A DNA stretch of 17,020 nucleotides from Deltaproteobacteria bacterium (GTDB lineage: Bacteria; Desulfobacterota; Desulfobulbia; Desulfobulbales; SURF-16), in contig JAOZSN010000054.1 in NCBI GenBank assembly GCA_029939635.1, positions 1 through 17,020 on the forward strand. Direction: 5' to 3'. Within the stretch, counting starts at the first letter, position 1. Every line of letters begins with the position of its first letter. The translations under genes and the position numbers were made by a program. The notes under the pieces were generated by a model. That model saw only the letters and a program-made list of their open reading frames with translations, was not told the origin of the DNA and did no database searches. Shown one piece after another: positions 1-8,045 of the stretch.

Positions 1-1382
1 CCCTGGACAAATATCTTGGCTCCATGTTCAATGGAGGCACCAATAATCACATCTTTACTGGCTGTAACACTAAAATCAGCACAGACCCCTCCCGACACCT
101 CCAGAATACAATCTACATCAAGGTTACCGGTATGAAAATCTACATCCCCGCTTACCTTATAGACAGCTTCAACACTAATCTTGCCATCTTGATATTTAAT
201 AAGACCAGCAGCCTCAGAAAAGAAATGAACCTCACCATTCTCCTTTTCCTCCAGGCGCACATTCTCCTTGGCTTCAATTTTAAGCTCTTGGCCTGGCTCA
301 ACCGGCAACTCCTCATCAAATAAGGTAAAACCAGGAACACCAGGGGTGGCAGGATGAAGTATAGCAATAAGGCCACTCTCATCCACAGTCTGCACTAAAT
401 TAAGTTCACGCAAATCAATAGAACCATCCTCCCGTTTTTCTCCTGCCCTCTTTTCCCGTGATACACTAAACTCCAAATAACTATCTTGACCATTCTCGGC
501 CTCTTGACCACGGGCCACAACATAAGAGCAAGTGGTAGCAGGATCCATGGTACTACAGACAGATGCAATGGCCTCTGCATCTACAACACCACTTTTAACC
601 CCTGCCTTTTCTAACTGAGAAGTGATATCAACAGTATCTGGTATTCGGTAAGGAAGGAGCTGAGAGACGTTGAGCCAGCTGGCGGTCATACCATCAACTG
701 ACAACTGAAGCGGGGAAAGGATGGAAAGGTGGCGCTCAATAACAACAAGATAGCCAAAGATGGTGGCTTCAAAAATTTGCCGATTATTGCTAATAATGAC
801 GTTTTCCTCGGCCAACAGCCAGGAAAAAGGTGGCGCATCCACAGTACGACCAAGTACATCTCGACCAGCTCTGCCGCGTAACGGTTCCTGCCGAGTAGCA
901 ATGGTTTCACCTGATTTCACCGCCTTGGCAAGCAGGTCTGTCTCCTCTGGTGAGTCCATTGGTTTTGAAACATAATTATGGAGAACTTGAAAATGTAAGG
1001 TCTGCTCGCCCACCTGGCAGCTATCAGTAGCCAGACGAATATCCATATCATCAGCAAAGAGAGAAAAGGTTGCCTCACCAGGCTGTCCTGCTGGGCGACC
1101 TTGAGCAATAATAAGCTTACCTGTCCAGCCGGAAACAGCAAGAAGAGCTTCACTCTGCGCCAACAGGTCATCGGTCAACACACCAAAGACAATGCCTGAA
1201 TTTTGTAGATGAGAAATTAGATCAGCAATGGAAAAATCTCCCCCAAAGGCAGAATTGCGTTCAAGAACATTAAGCTGCACCGTCATAAAATCTTCACTGA
1301 TCTCCACGGTCACAGATCCCCATTCAGCTTCATAGCTGCACAGACCTGCGGTGATTTCATTTTGATCAGTTTCGTTTTCCAT
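1..1382 (-). CDS. FapA/DUF342-family protein, C-terminus cut off by window edge
   Basis: The minus strand reads open from an ATG at 1382 to the window edge, giving 460 residues without a stop. Residues about 288-400 match the DUF342 N-terminal domain, with a G-x-IDLREL-type strand, the P-x-TPGVPG loop and a G-rich turn. From about 408 (VYKVSGDVDFHTGNLDVD) the polymer-like right-handed beta-helix typical of FapA begins; the window ends inside it. Residues about 85-215 look like an earlier, diverged copy of the same N-terminal module (GRPAGQPGEA, then LRGRAGRDVLGR), so the protein seems to carry two. The first 80 residues are unrecognised. A purine-rich GGGAGAG lies just before the ATG. The gene starts 28 bases after the stop of the response regulator, so the two are probably cotranscribed. 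The family is poorly characterised and linked to flagellar pole or cell-envelope functions; the exact role here is unknown. Confidence 0.85.
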   Translation of the reverse strand, partial: MENETDQNEITAGLCSYEAEWGSVTVEISEDFMTVQLNVLERNSAFGGDFSIADLISHLQNSGIVFGVLTDDLLAQSEALLAVSGWTGKLIIAQGRPAGQPGEATFSLFADDMDIRLATDSCQVGEQTLHFQVLHNYVSKPMDSPEETDLLAKAVKSGETIATRQEPLRGRAGRDVLGRTVDAPPFSWLLAEENVIISNNRQIFEATIFGYLVVIERHLSILSPLQLSVDGMTASWLNVSQLLPYRIPDTVDITSQLEKAGVKSGVVDAEAIASVCSTMDPATTCSYVVARGQEAENGQDSYLEFSVSREKRAGEKREDGSIDLRELNLVQTVDESGLIAILHPATPGVPGFTLFDEELPVEPGQELKIEAKENVRLEEKENGEVHFFSEAAGLIKYQDGKISVEAVYKVSGDVDFHTGNLDVDCILEVSGGVCADFSVTASKDVIIGASIEHGAKIFVQ

Positions 1383-1410
1383 CTCTCTCCCGTCGTACCT
1401 CTCTTGCTAA

Positions 1411-2478
1411 TTAGGAATTATATGATTGCAACACATCGTCTAACTCAGCCTCCCAGGCAGGGAGATCTTTTTCCACCATGGAATCAGCAATGGCAATAGC
1501 CACATGGGGAAGATACTGCTCAATGGTTTTTAAATTATCTTCGCTGAGATTGTCTGCTTCCCCACTTTTACGTACCTCAAGTACAGCCAGACATTTCCCA
1601 TCTTTTAGCACAGGAATAAATGCACAGGAGTAGAGGTCATGTGTTGCATGGCCACTGTTAACAATAACAGCTTTATGTGTGGTATAAACACCATAGGTAA
1701 AGTTAAGATCAATGTCATAGTCACCAACCACATCCTTGGACTGCAGCCCGTCACCAAAATCTCCATAGCCCACCACTGCCAAGAGCCCCAAGGCATTATC
1801 CTCCCCTTGCGGGCCATAGACCATTGACAGTTCACCATCCACCACCTCACAAACCACCTCCAAAATTGTCTGCAAGGTATCTTCAAGGCGGGCAATAGTA
1901 AGAAGTTGTTTGTTGATACGATCATGCCCTTCCAGCTCACTGACCTTTTGCTGTAACTCTACGGTGAGGTTACTGACACGAATATAGACCTCTTCAAGAT
2001 CTCGGGTACGCTCGGCCACTAATCTTTCAAGATGTTCATTAAAATTGGTCAGCGTCTCATTCTTCTCCTGCAATTCATCTTGCAGAGCATTATTATCAAG
2101 ACGTACTTTATAGTAATGCACCGCATCATCCACAGCCTGCTTCAAGTCGTCATTATCCCATGGTTTCAGTATCAGTCGAAAAATACCGCTATGATTCACC
2201 GCATCCATGGCAGCCTTAAAATCTGAGTAGCCAGTAAGCATCATGCGCATGGCCTCAGGCCGAATTTTCTTGGCCTCATGAAGAAATTCAGCACCACTCA
2301 TACCGGGCATTTCCTGGTCAGTAACAATAACTGCTGGCTGTAAACCATCTGCAAGTAAGTCAAGGGCACCAGGGCCATCTTTAGCAAAATGAAGGATATA
2401 CGCTTCATCAGCAAAGAGATTCTGCAGTGATTTAAGAATAACCTTATTATCATCAACAAAAAGGATATGATATTCCAT
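1411..2478 (-). CDS. Response regulator: receiver, coiled coil, GAF-like output domain
   Basis: This 355-residue protein begins with a CheY-like receiver domain (about 1-125). The acidic pair is D9/D10, the phospho-acceptor is D54 in VTDQEMPGMSG, the switch residue is T82 in MMLTGY and the lysine is K105 in LKPWD. The LTGY...LKPWD style is common in receivers joined to HD-GYP or sensory output domains. A heptad-rich coiled coil follows (about 128-188), then a GAF-like domain (about 190-345) with no recognisable DNA-binding, GGDEF, EAL or HD-GYP motif. The output is therefore probably protein-protein or ligand-dependent. AAGGA sits nine bases before the ATG. The gene lies between the antiporter (84 bases upstream) and the FapA-like gene (28 bases downstream), suggesting it works with the latter. 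No histidine kinase is in the window. I saw no convincing terminator or promoter in the 84-base gap. Confidence 0.9.
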   Translation of the reverse strand: MEYHILFVDDNKVILKSLQNLFADEAYILHFAKDGPGALDLLADGLQPAVIVTDQEMPGMSGAEFLHEAKKIRPEAMRMMLTGYSDFKAAMDAVNHSGIFRLILKPWDNDDLKQAVDDAVHYYKVRLDNNALQDELQEKNETLTNFNEHLERLVAERTRDLEEVYIRVSNLTVELQQKVSELEGHDRINKQLLTIARLEDTLQTILEVVCEVVDGELSMVYGPQGEDNALGLLAVVGYGDFGDGLQSKDVVGDYDIDLNFTYGVYTTHKAVIVNSGHATHDLYSCAFIPVLKDGKCLAVLEVRKSGEADNLSEDNLKTIEQYLPHVAIAIADSMVEKDLPAWEAELDDVLQSYNS

Positions 2479-2562
2479 GCTAAGAGTCCTTCTTTTGAAA
2501 TATGAAAAAAATAACGGTACACTATAGATAGAATCTACAATTTCCCGTTCAAAGTCAACGCA

Positions 2563-3771
2563 TTATGCCTTGGCAATACGACGCAACCCTTCTTTACCAC
2601 TCCGCAAAATATAGCCCAGGGCCAGGGGAGGAATGAGCGTTGTGACAAAAGCAATAACCACCAAAATCGAAAAAAGGGTGTCATCTATGATACCGAGTCG
2701 AATACCAACAGCAGCAATGACCAACTCCACTGCCCCGCGTCCATTCATGGCCATAGCCACTACAGTTGTTTCCTTATGGGTCATGGCACAGAAATGGGCA
2801 GCACCACCAGCACCAATGATCTTACCTGCCACCGCCACCACAAAAAGCACACAAATCAAGGCTGTATGGCTTGAAAAAATAGTGAAGGTCATATGAAAAG
2901 ATAGACTGACAAAAAAGATCGGCCCAAGAAAGCCATAGGTAATTGCAACAAAACGGTCATTAAGCTTCTGAAATAATTCAGGGTGCACGATCTCCTCACG
3001 CACAAAGAGACCTGCCATATAGGCACCAATAATAATATGCAACCCCGCAGCCTCGGCCATGATACCAAACATCAGGGCCATAATCAGGGCAAAGGTGAAG
3101 CCCTTAGCCTCACGTCCAGAAAAATAGGGTGTTAAGCGTGGGTAGAGAAAAATACCAATATAGGTGGTGAGGGCAAAAAAAATAAAAACCTTCTGCAAGT
3201 CAATGAACAGAGACCAAAGAGAAGGGCCATCATTACCAGCAGCCATACCAACAATAACACTGAACAGGGCAAAGGAGCAGACATCATCAACAATAGAGGC
3301 ACCGATGATCAACGGCATAACGCGATAAGCCTGCAGGCGAAAATCGTTAAGCACCCGAGCATTTACTGCAATGGCAGTGACCGATAAGCCAAGGCCAACA
3401 AACAAGGCCTGAATTTGATCCATACCAAAAAAAACACCAACAACATAACCCATAGAAAAAGGGACAATGAAACCGGCAAAGCCCACAACAAAAGCCTGAA
3501 ATCGCATGGATTTTAGATCAAAAGGGTTGGTCTCAAGACCAGCGTAAAACATAAGAAAAAAAGCGCCCAGATCAGCCAGAACATACACTGTCACATCAGG
3601 ATGAATAATACCCAACAAACTAGGTCCAAAGATGATACCGGCCAGCAACTCACCAAGGACAGGAGGCTGCTTTATCTTACGAAAAAGTACACCAGTGGAC
3701 CAGACCAACACCATGATAAAGAGCAAATTCGTGGTCTGGCTATGGGGAGTAAGCACCTCGGGTAAGGTCAT
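2563..3771 (-). CDS. CPA2-family cation:proton antiporter (membrane domain only)
   Basis: This 402-residue, very hydrophobic protein has about 11-13 predicted membrane segments. It carries family landmarks: PPVLGELLAGIIFGPSLLG at about 36-54, GLSVTAIAVNARVL at about 128-141, a paired aspartate D162-D163 in SIVDDVCS, and the NGRGAVELVIAAVG segment near the C-terminus. The Asp-Asp pair is the ion-binding signature of electrogenic Na+/H+ antiporters such as NapA, whereas Kef-type potassium efflux proteins carry Gln-Asp; Na+/H+ exchange at the inner membrane is thus the more likely role. The protein stops right after the transport domain, with no TrkA-N (RCK) nucleotide-binding domain and no UspA domain. 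A strong AGGAGG lies nine bases before the ATG. It is the first gene of the leftward group and could share transcripts with the response regulator. Confidence 0.9.
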   Translation of the reverse strand: MTLPEVLTPHSQTTNLLFIMVLVWSTGVLFRKIKQPPVLGELLAGIIFGPSLLGIIHPDVTVYVLADLGAFFLMFYAGLETNPFDLKSMRFQAFVVGFAGFIVPFSMGYVVGVFFGMDQIQALFVGLGLSVTAIAVNARVLNDFRLQAYRVMPLIIGASIVDDVCSFALFSVIVGMAAGNDGPSLWSLFIDLQKVFIFFALTTYIGIFLYPRLTPYFSGREAKGFTFALIMALMFGIMAEAAGLHIIIGAYMAGLFVREEIVHPELFQKLNDRFVAITYGFLGPIFFVSLSFHMTFTIFSSHTALICVLFVVAVAGKIIGAGGAAHFCAMTHKETTVVAMAMNGRGAVELVIAAVGIRLGIIDDTLFSILVVIAFVTTLIPPLALGYILRSGKEGLRRIAKA

Positions 3772-3791
3772 AGTTAGGATCCTCCTGAGTA

Positions 3792-3821
3792 ATTATAGCA
3801 TCTTGCCCCAGGCAGATACAA
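3792..3821 (-). promoter_or_regulatory. Candidate sigma-70 promoter of the antiporter gene
   Basis: On the minus strand, TTGTAT (3816-3821) and a perfect TATAAT (3792-3797) are spaced by 18 bases. Transcription would then start at about 3785, which is on top of the Shine-Dalgarno AGGAGG (3781-3786). The leader would be nearly absent, so either the -10 match is fortuitous or the message has a minimal leader. The -35 matches only three of six positions. Confidence 0.3.
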
Positions 3822-4024
3822 AGAAATATATGATTACCATCGTACTTCAGCCAGTATGACGAGAGCTGCTGAGCTAAAACAAATTATTGTGTAAACCATA
3901 ATCCCCTTGTAATTATGAATAAAACAACTCGTGCTTTCAACTGCCATGCAAACAGATTGATAGTTAGTTGTAATCAGAAACAATTTTGAGACCCAGCCAA
4001 ATGATAATTAGCTAGCCGAAAACA

Positions 4025-4054
4025 TTGCCTTCCCTTAGGCTCTCTGTCTATACT
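4025..4054 (+). promoter_or_regulatory. Candidate sigma-70 promoter of the amidohydrolase-ligase-transferase operon
   Basis: TTGCCT (4025-4030) and TATACT (4049-4054) are separated by 18 bases. The -10 matches five of six consensus bases and the -35 four of six. Predicted start is near 4061, leaving a leader of about 40 bases before the ATG at 4101. No operator-like palindrome overlaps it. Confidence 0.45.
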
Positions 4055-4100
4055 GAAATAGTCCTTTTCATTTACATCTTCAGGCAAGAGAAAATCATCT

Positions 4101-5252
4101 ATGGATTCATTAGTCGCCCCAGATGAAAAGTTACAAAAATGGATGGTTTCTATTCGCCGCGCCATCCACCGCCAACCTGAAATTGCCTTTCACGAGATCA
4201 AGACCCAAGAGCTTATTGCCAAGAAATTAACTGAGTTAGATATTAATTTCCAACGCCATAACACCGGTATTATTGCTCACCTCGGGCCACAACAAGGCAA
4301 CGCCGTTGCCTTACGTGCTGACATGGATGCCTTACCAATCCAGGAGAATACTGGCCTTAGTTTTTCTTCAGAGATAGATGGAATGATGCATGCCTGCGGG
4401 CATGATGGCCATGTGGCCATGCTTCTTGGTGCTGCTGCCCTGTTACAGCTTCATACCTTGACGAAACCTGTGGTGCTTATCTTTCAACCAGCAGAAGAAG
4501 GTGGTGCTGGAGCAGAAACCATGATTAATGCTGGGGCGCTGGATAATATTAAATCAATATTTGCTGGTCATATTGATCGCCATTTCAAGCCGGGTGAAAT
4601 TGCGGTACAGCCCGGCCTTATCTGTGCTTACACCGATGAATTTACCATCACCATTACTGGCCAGGGTGGTCATGCCGCCAAACCACACGAGACCACTGAC
4701 ATCATTGTTGTTGCAAGTCTCTTGGTGATGAGCATTCAGACCCTGGTATCTCGAGAAACAAATCCTGTCTACCCCTCGGTGGTAACCGTGGGCCGCATCC
4801 AGGGTGGCACTGCTGCCAATGTTATAGCTCACCAAGCTGTACTGGAAGGCACTATTCGCACCACCCATAATGAAACTCGCCTAAAAATCATTACTGGCCT
4901 ACAGCGTATGGTGGCAGCAATGGAAGAGCTGTATAATGCTAAAACTCTCATTGATCTGCGCTCTGGCTACCCGCCGGTAATAAATGAACCACAGGCCACG
5001 GAACTAGCACGCAGAGCCGCCACACGTGTTGTTGGCAAAAAAGGCTTACAGGAGCAGAGTCATCCAAGTTTAGGAGGTGAAGATTTTGCCTTCTATTTGG
5101 GTAAAATACCTGGCTGCATGGTTCGTTTTGGAGCCGCAAAAAGTCAAGGGGCGGCACCTGCCCATAGTCCCCAATTTGACTTTGATGAGGCAGTCCTGCC
5201 CATTGGGGCCGCCTTTCTGGCCCAAGCTGCCCTGGTGTCCCACGGGGACTAA
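4101..5252 (+). CDS. M20 family metallopeptidase, amidohydrolase type (HipO/AbgB-like)
   Basis: This 383-residue protein is a full-length member of the M20D amidohydrolases, which cleave the amide bond of N-acyl or N-aroyl amino acids and related conjugates. Landmarks run in order: ALRADMDALPIQE (about 70-82), the metal site CGHDGH (C99, H101), QPAEEGG (E132/E133), AGHID (H157), a dimerisation lid domain beginning at GQGGHAAKPHETTD, then GGEDFAFY and the C-terminal ligand H355 in AHSPQFDFDE. All expected ligands are present, so it should be active. There is no signal peptide, hence cytoplasmic. The N-terminus fits the family (WMVSIRRAIHRQPEIAFHE), supporting this start even though the upstream ribosome-binding site is weak. 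Its TAA is followed immediately by the ATG of the ligase gene, which points to translational coupling. The substrate is unknown; a gamma-glutamyl or acyl conjugate handled by its neighbours is my inference. Confidence 0.92.
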   Translation: MDSLVAPDEKLQKWMVSIRRAIHRQPEIAFHEIKTQELIAKKLTELDINFQRHNTGIIAHLGPQQGNAVALRADMDALPIQENTGLSFSSEIDGMMHACGHDGHVAMLLGAAALLQLHTLTKPVVLIFQPAEEGGAGAETMINAGALDNIKSIFAGHIDRHFKPGEIAVQPGLICAYTDEFTITITGQGGHAAKPHETTDIIVVASLLVMSIQTLVSRETNPVYPSVVTVGRIQGGTAANVIAHQAVLEGTIRTTHNETRLKIITGLQRMVAAMEELYNAKTLIDLRSGYPPVINEPQATELARRAATRVVGKKGLQEQSHPSLGGEDFAFYLGKIPGCMVRFGAAKSQGAAPAHSPQFDFDEAVLPIGAAFLAQAALVSHGD

Positions 5253-6344
5253 ATGGAAATGACCTTCCAAAAATCCCAGTCCCTTACCCTGGGTGTAGAG
5301 CTTGAACTGCAACTGCAAGATCCAGCCAGCATGGATTTAAGTCCCCAGGCCCCTGCCTTGTTGGCTCTGGTTAAGGCTGAGGACAAAGAGCAAATCAAGG
5401 CGGAATTTATTCGCTCAATGGTGGAGGTATGTACCCCCATTTGCAGTGATATGCATGAGGTGGCAGATACTTTAAGTAGTATCTGCCGTAAGGCTGAAAA
5501 ACTAGCGGCACAGGTAGGTACCCACTGCTTTTGTGCCAGCCTCCACCCCTTTGCTAATTTTATTGAACGGCGAATCTCCACCGGGGCACGCTATGAAGAA
5601 CTTCTTGATGACCTGCAACTGGCGGGTCGCAGGATGATCACCCAGGCCCTCCATGTCCATGTTGGTTTGAGCAGCCAGCAAGAGGCCATCAAGGTATGTG
5701 ATTGCATCAGGGTTTGGTTGCCAGTTCTCCTTGCCCTGTCAAGTTCCTCACCCTATCTGCAAGGTGAGGATACGGGCTTTGCCTCCTATCGAATCAATCT
5801 TTTCGGCTGCCTACCCCGCACCGGTATGCCAGACCAGCTTGGTAGCTGGAATAATTTCAAAGAGCTAATCACCACCCTCAACCAGGCATCCATTCTAAAT
5901 GGTATCAAGGAGCTATGGTGGGATGTACGCCCCCATCCAGATTTCGGCACAGTGGAGATTCGCATCTGCGATTTACCCAGCCGCTTTGCTGACATCCTAG
6001 CTATCACTGCCCTTATTCAGGCCCTAGTGGCCTGGTTGCGCACTCAGCCAGAGACACCTATTGGTCTTGAGCTCCTCAAACAGAGCCGCTGGCATGCCAG
6101 CCGCTATGGCCTTAATGGCAGCTGGATTTCACCAACGAGTCATCTGCCATTTCGTAAAGTGGCCCTTGAGCTCCTTGAAATCCTCAGAGATACTGCCCAA
6201 GATTTAGGAAGTTGGCCCTATATGCAAGAGATCAAGCGCATCTGCGAACATGGCTCAAGTGCTGACCAGCAGCGCCAGCTCATGCATAAACATGGAGATC
6301 TCAGAGCCATGATCGACATTCTCCGCCACGGGTTCTGGTCATGA
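5253..6344 (+). CDS. YbdK/GCS2-type carboxylate-amine ligase (glutamate-cysteine ligase-like)
   Basis: This 363-residue protein is of normal length for the family. It shows GVELELQ (14-20) at the ATP/metal site, E-x-MVEVCTP (about 51-62), GxRYEELL (about 111-118), ALHVHVG (132-138, H134/H136), a serine-rich SSSPYLQGEDTGFASYR stretch (about 164-180) and WWDVRPHPDFGTVEIRICD (222-240). These are hallmarks of the GCS2/YbdK group, which makes an amide between a carboxylate (classically the gamma-carboxyl of glutamate) and an amine using ATP. Family members often have only weak gamma-glutamylcysteine synthetase activity, so the true amine partner is open. The ATG directly follows the amidohydrolase stop, with GGGGAC a few bases before, and the last bases overlap the transferase start (ATGA). 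A second in-frame ATG lies six bases downstream. No glutathione synthetase gene is next to it. Confidence 0.88.
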   Translation: MEMTFQKSQSLTLGVELELQLQDPASMDLSPQAPALLALVKAEDKEQIKAEFIRSMVEVCTPICSDMHEVADTLSSICRKAEKLAAQVGTHCFCASLHPFANFIERRISTGARYEELLDDLQLAGRRMITQALHVHVGLSSQQEAIKVCDCIRVWLPVLLALSSSSPYLQGEDTGFASYRINLFGCLPRTGMPDQLGSWNNFKELITTLNQASILNGIKELWWDVRPHPDFGTVEIRICDLPSRFADILAITALIQALVAWLRTQPETPIGLELLKQSRWHASRYGLNGSWISPTSHLPFRKVALELLEILRDTAQDLGSWPYMQEIKRICEHGSSADQQRQLMHKHGDLRAMIDILRHGFWS

Positions 6345-7786
6345 AGGCCGTTGTCGCTGCTGGCCATAAACTGGTATGCCAGGCTGCTTTTACTATTTTA
6401 AACCAAGGTGGCAATGCCTATGATGCAGCCGCTGCTGCAGGTTTTATGTCTGCCATAGCAGAACCTGCCCTCAGCAGTCTGGGAGGAGGCGGTTTTTTGC
6501 TAGCCCATAGCGCTGCAGGAGAAGAAATTCTTTTTGATTTTTTCAGCGATACCCCTGGCCTTGGCCTGAAGAAAACTCAACTAAATCCGCATTTTTATCC
6601 AGTAACAGTTGGCTTTTCCGGCTCTACTCAAGATTTCCATGTGGGCATGGGCTCAGTGGCTGTACCTGGCTGTTTGGCTGGCTATCTCCATGTTCATGAG
6701 CGGCTAGGCCGTCTACCTCTGGCTAATATTGTTGCCCCAGCCATTGAAGCAGCCCGCCATGGTGTGCAGATCACCAGCCAACAGGCCCATTTCTTTGAAT
6801 TACTGCAACCAATCCTCACCATGCATGAAGCTGGCCGCCGAATTTATGCCCCCCATGGCACTATGCTCACCACCGATGAACTCCTCATCAATACTGACTA
6901 TGCCAACTTCCTTACAAAGCTCAGCAAAGAGCCCAATGCTACCTTGTATCAAGGAGAACTGGCGACAATAATTGCCCGTGACATGGCAACAGGAAAGGGC
7001 TTACTCAGCAAAAAAGATTTACACAAATATACGGTTATCGAACGTCAGCCGCTGCGCGGTAAGTACCGAGGCCTAGAGCTGCTCACCAATCCAGCGCCCT
7101 CCTTTGGCGGCTCCCTGCTCTGCCAGGCCCTCAACCGGCTGGAAAAATATGCCTTGCATACTTTTGATTTTGGCTCGCCACCGCATCTCATGGCCCATGC
7201 TCAAGTAATGATAGATGTGGAAGATAAGCGCAGACAACCGCAATGCAGCCGTGGTACCACCCATATATCCATCAGCGATAGCGACGGCAATCTGGCTGCC
7301 ATGACTACCTCCAATGGCGAAGGGTCTGGATATATTGTGCCGGGTACCGGTATAATGCTCAATAATATGATGGGAGAGGATGATCTGCACCCGGAAGGCT
7401 TTCACAGCAGCCCGCCAGGCATCAGGGTTGCTTCCATGATGTGCCCTACTATCCTGCTGCAAGACGACCAGCCAGCCCTGGTTATTGGCAGTGGTGGTTC
7501 AAAACGTATCCGCACCGCCATTGCCCAGGTCATCAGCCATGTTATTGATTTCAAAATGGATATCCAGCAGGCCGTGGAGCTACCCCGCCTGCACTGGGAT
7601 GGTAAGATTTTACAGTTAGAACCTGGTTTTACTGAAAAAACCGTGGCACAAATAACTGAAAAATGGCCTAGTAATGTCTGGATCAGCAAGGGTGTCTATT
7701 TTGGTGGGGTACACGGTGTCCTCCCCGGCATCAGCGGTGGCGGTGATCCACGCCGTGGTGGCACCACCATGATGGATGAGGATTAA
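6341..7786 (+). CDS. Gamma-glutamyltransferase homologue, short cytoplasmic form
   Basis: This N-terminal nucleophile hydrolase homologue has 481 residues, against about 560-580 for exported bacterial GGT. It shows the N-terminal A-x-L-x-GGNAYDAAAA region, SSLGGGGFLL (about 45-54), GSVAVPG (about 104-110), APAIEAARHG (about 132-141), the processing-site nucleophile T306 in RGTTHISISD, and the oxyanion-type GSGGSKRI (383-390). The C-terminus (GGGDPRRGG) is typical. It differs from classical GGT: there is no signal peptide, the usual RE-x-AP segment reads FFSDTPG (about 67-73), the stretch before T306 that normally carries an ADR...GDP motif is largely missing, and the usual NN-x-MDDF reads NNMMGEDDL (341-349). 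So it keeps self-processing and hydrolase features but may act on something other than glutathione. It overlaps the ligase stop by four bases. Reaction likely: hydrolysis or transfer of a gamma-glutamyl-like group in the cytoplasm. Confidence 0.88.
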   Translation: MKAVVAAGHKLVCQAAFTILNQGGNAYDAAAAAGFMSAIAEPALSSLGGGGFLLAHSAAGEEILFDFFSDTPGLGLKKTQLNPHFYPVTVGFSGSTQDFHVGMGSVAVPGCLAGYLHVHERLGRLPLANIVAPAIEAARHGVQITSQQAHFFELLQPILTMHEAGRRIYAPHGTMLTTDELLINTDYANFLTKLSKEPNATLYQGELATIIARDMATGKGLLSKKDLHKYTVIERQPLRGKYRGLELLTNPAPSFGGSLLCQALNRLEKYALHTFDFGSPPHLMAHAQVMIDVEDKRRQPQCSRGTTHISISDSDGNLAAMTTSNGEGSGYIVPGTGIMLNNMMGEDDLHPEGFHSSPPGIRVASMMCPTILLQDDQPALVIGSGGSKRIRTAIAQVISHVIDFKMDIQQAVELPRLHWDGKILQLEPGFTEKTVAQITEKWPSNVWISKGVYFGGVHGVLPGISGGGDPRRGGTTMMDED

Positions 7787-7820
7787 GAATTATAACTCCT
7801 AAACACAACGAGAACCAATA

Positions 7821-8036
7821 ATGGCATCATCAGGACGACCCAGCAAATTCAAGCTTATCATTTCTCTAGCCATCATGCTCGTTCTGCTCATTTTTACCCT
7901 GCAGAACAGCCATGAGGTAACCATCCGTTTCATGCTTTGGCAGACGACCATGTCCCGTGCCCTTATCCTTTTTATCGTCTTCAGTGTCGGGGTGTTGGTG
8001 GGCTATTTTCTTGGCGGTACAGGCAAGAGAAAGTAA
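7821..8036 (+). CDS. Small LapA-domain (DUF1049) inner-membrane protein
   Basis: This 71-residue protein has a short basic N-terminus (about 1-10) and two predicted membrane helices (about 11-27 and 44-65), joined by a loop with the LapA-family pattern TLQNSHEVTIRFM. It ends in a glycine-rich and basic tail (GGTGKRK). LapA-domain proteins of enterobacteria act with LapB in control of lipopolysaccharide assembly; many homologues elsewhere are uncharacterised. The start has only a weak purine-rich ribosome-binding site. It lies 34 bases after the transferase stop with no terminator between, so it is probably the last gene of that operon. Its stop is only 9 bases from the stop of the convergent giant gene. 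The name refers to the domain family, not to the large adhesin of pseudomonads also called LapA. Confidence 0.75.
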   Translation: MASSGRPSKFKLIISLAIMLVLLIFTLQNSHEVTIRFMLWQTTMSRALILFIVFSVGVLVGYFLGGTGKRK

Positions 8037-8045
8037 ACAACAATC

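Larger units (their letters stand above)
3772..4100. other. Divergent intergenic region
   Basis: This 329-base, AT-rich stretch separates the leftward antiporter from the rightward amidohydrolase operon. It holds the ribosome-binding site of the antiporter, one promoter-like pair on each strand (listed separately) and nothing else I can support. No tRNA, riboswitch fold, strong hairpin or repeat is visible. A minus-strand open frame at 3974-4165 runs into the amidohydrolase start and has no family resemblance; I do not treat it as a gene. Confidence 0.6.

Noticed and set aside
24..323. Plus-strand 99-codon frame at the left edge
   Set aside because: It is antisense to the well-supported FapA-like reading frame, which continues uninterrupted through this region.
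2479..2562. Promoter for the response regulator (TTGACT or TTGAAC with AT-rich segments downstream)
   Set aside because: No -10 element with 16-18 base spacing scored well; cotranscription with the antiporter is equally likely.
3974..4165. Minus-strand 63-codon frame between the antiporter and amidohydrolase genes
   Set aside because: It overlaps the amidohydrolase start on the opposite strand, has no recognisable family and no good ribosome-binding site.
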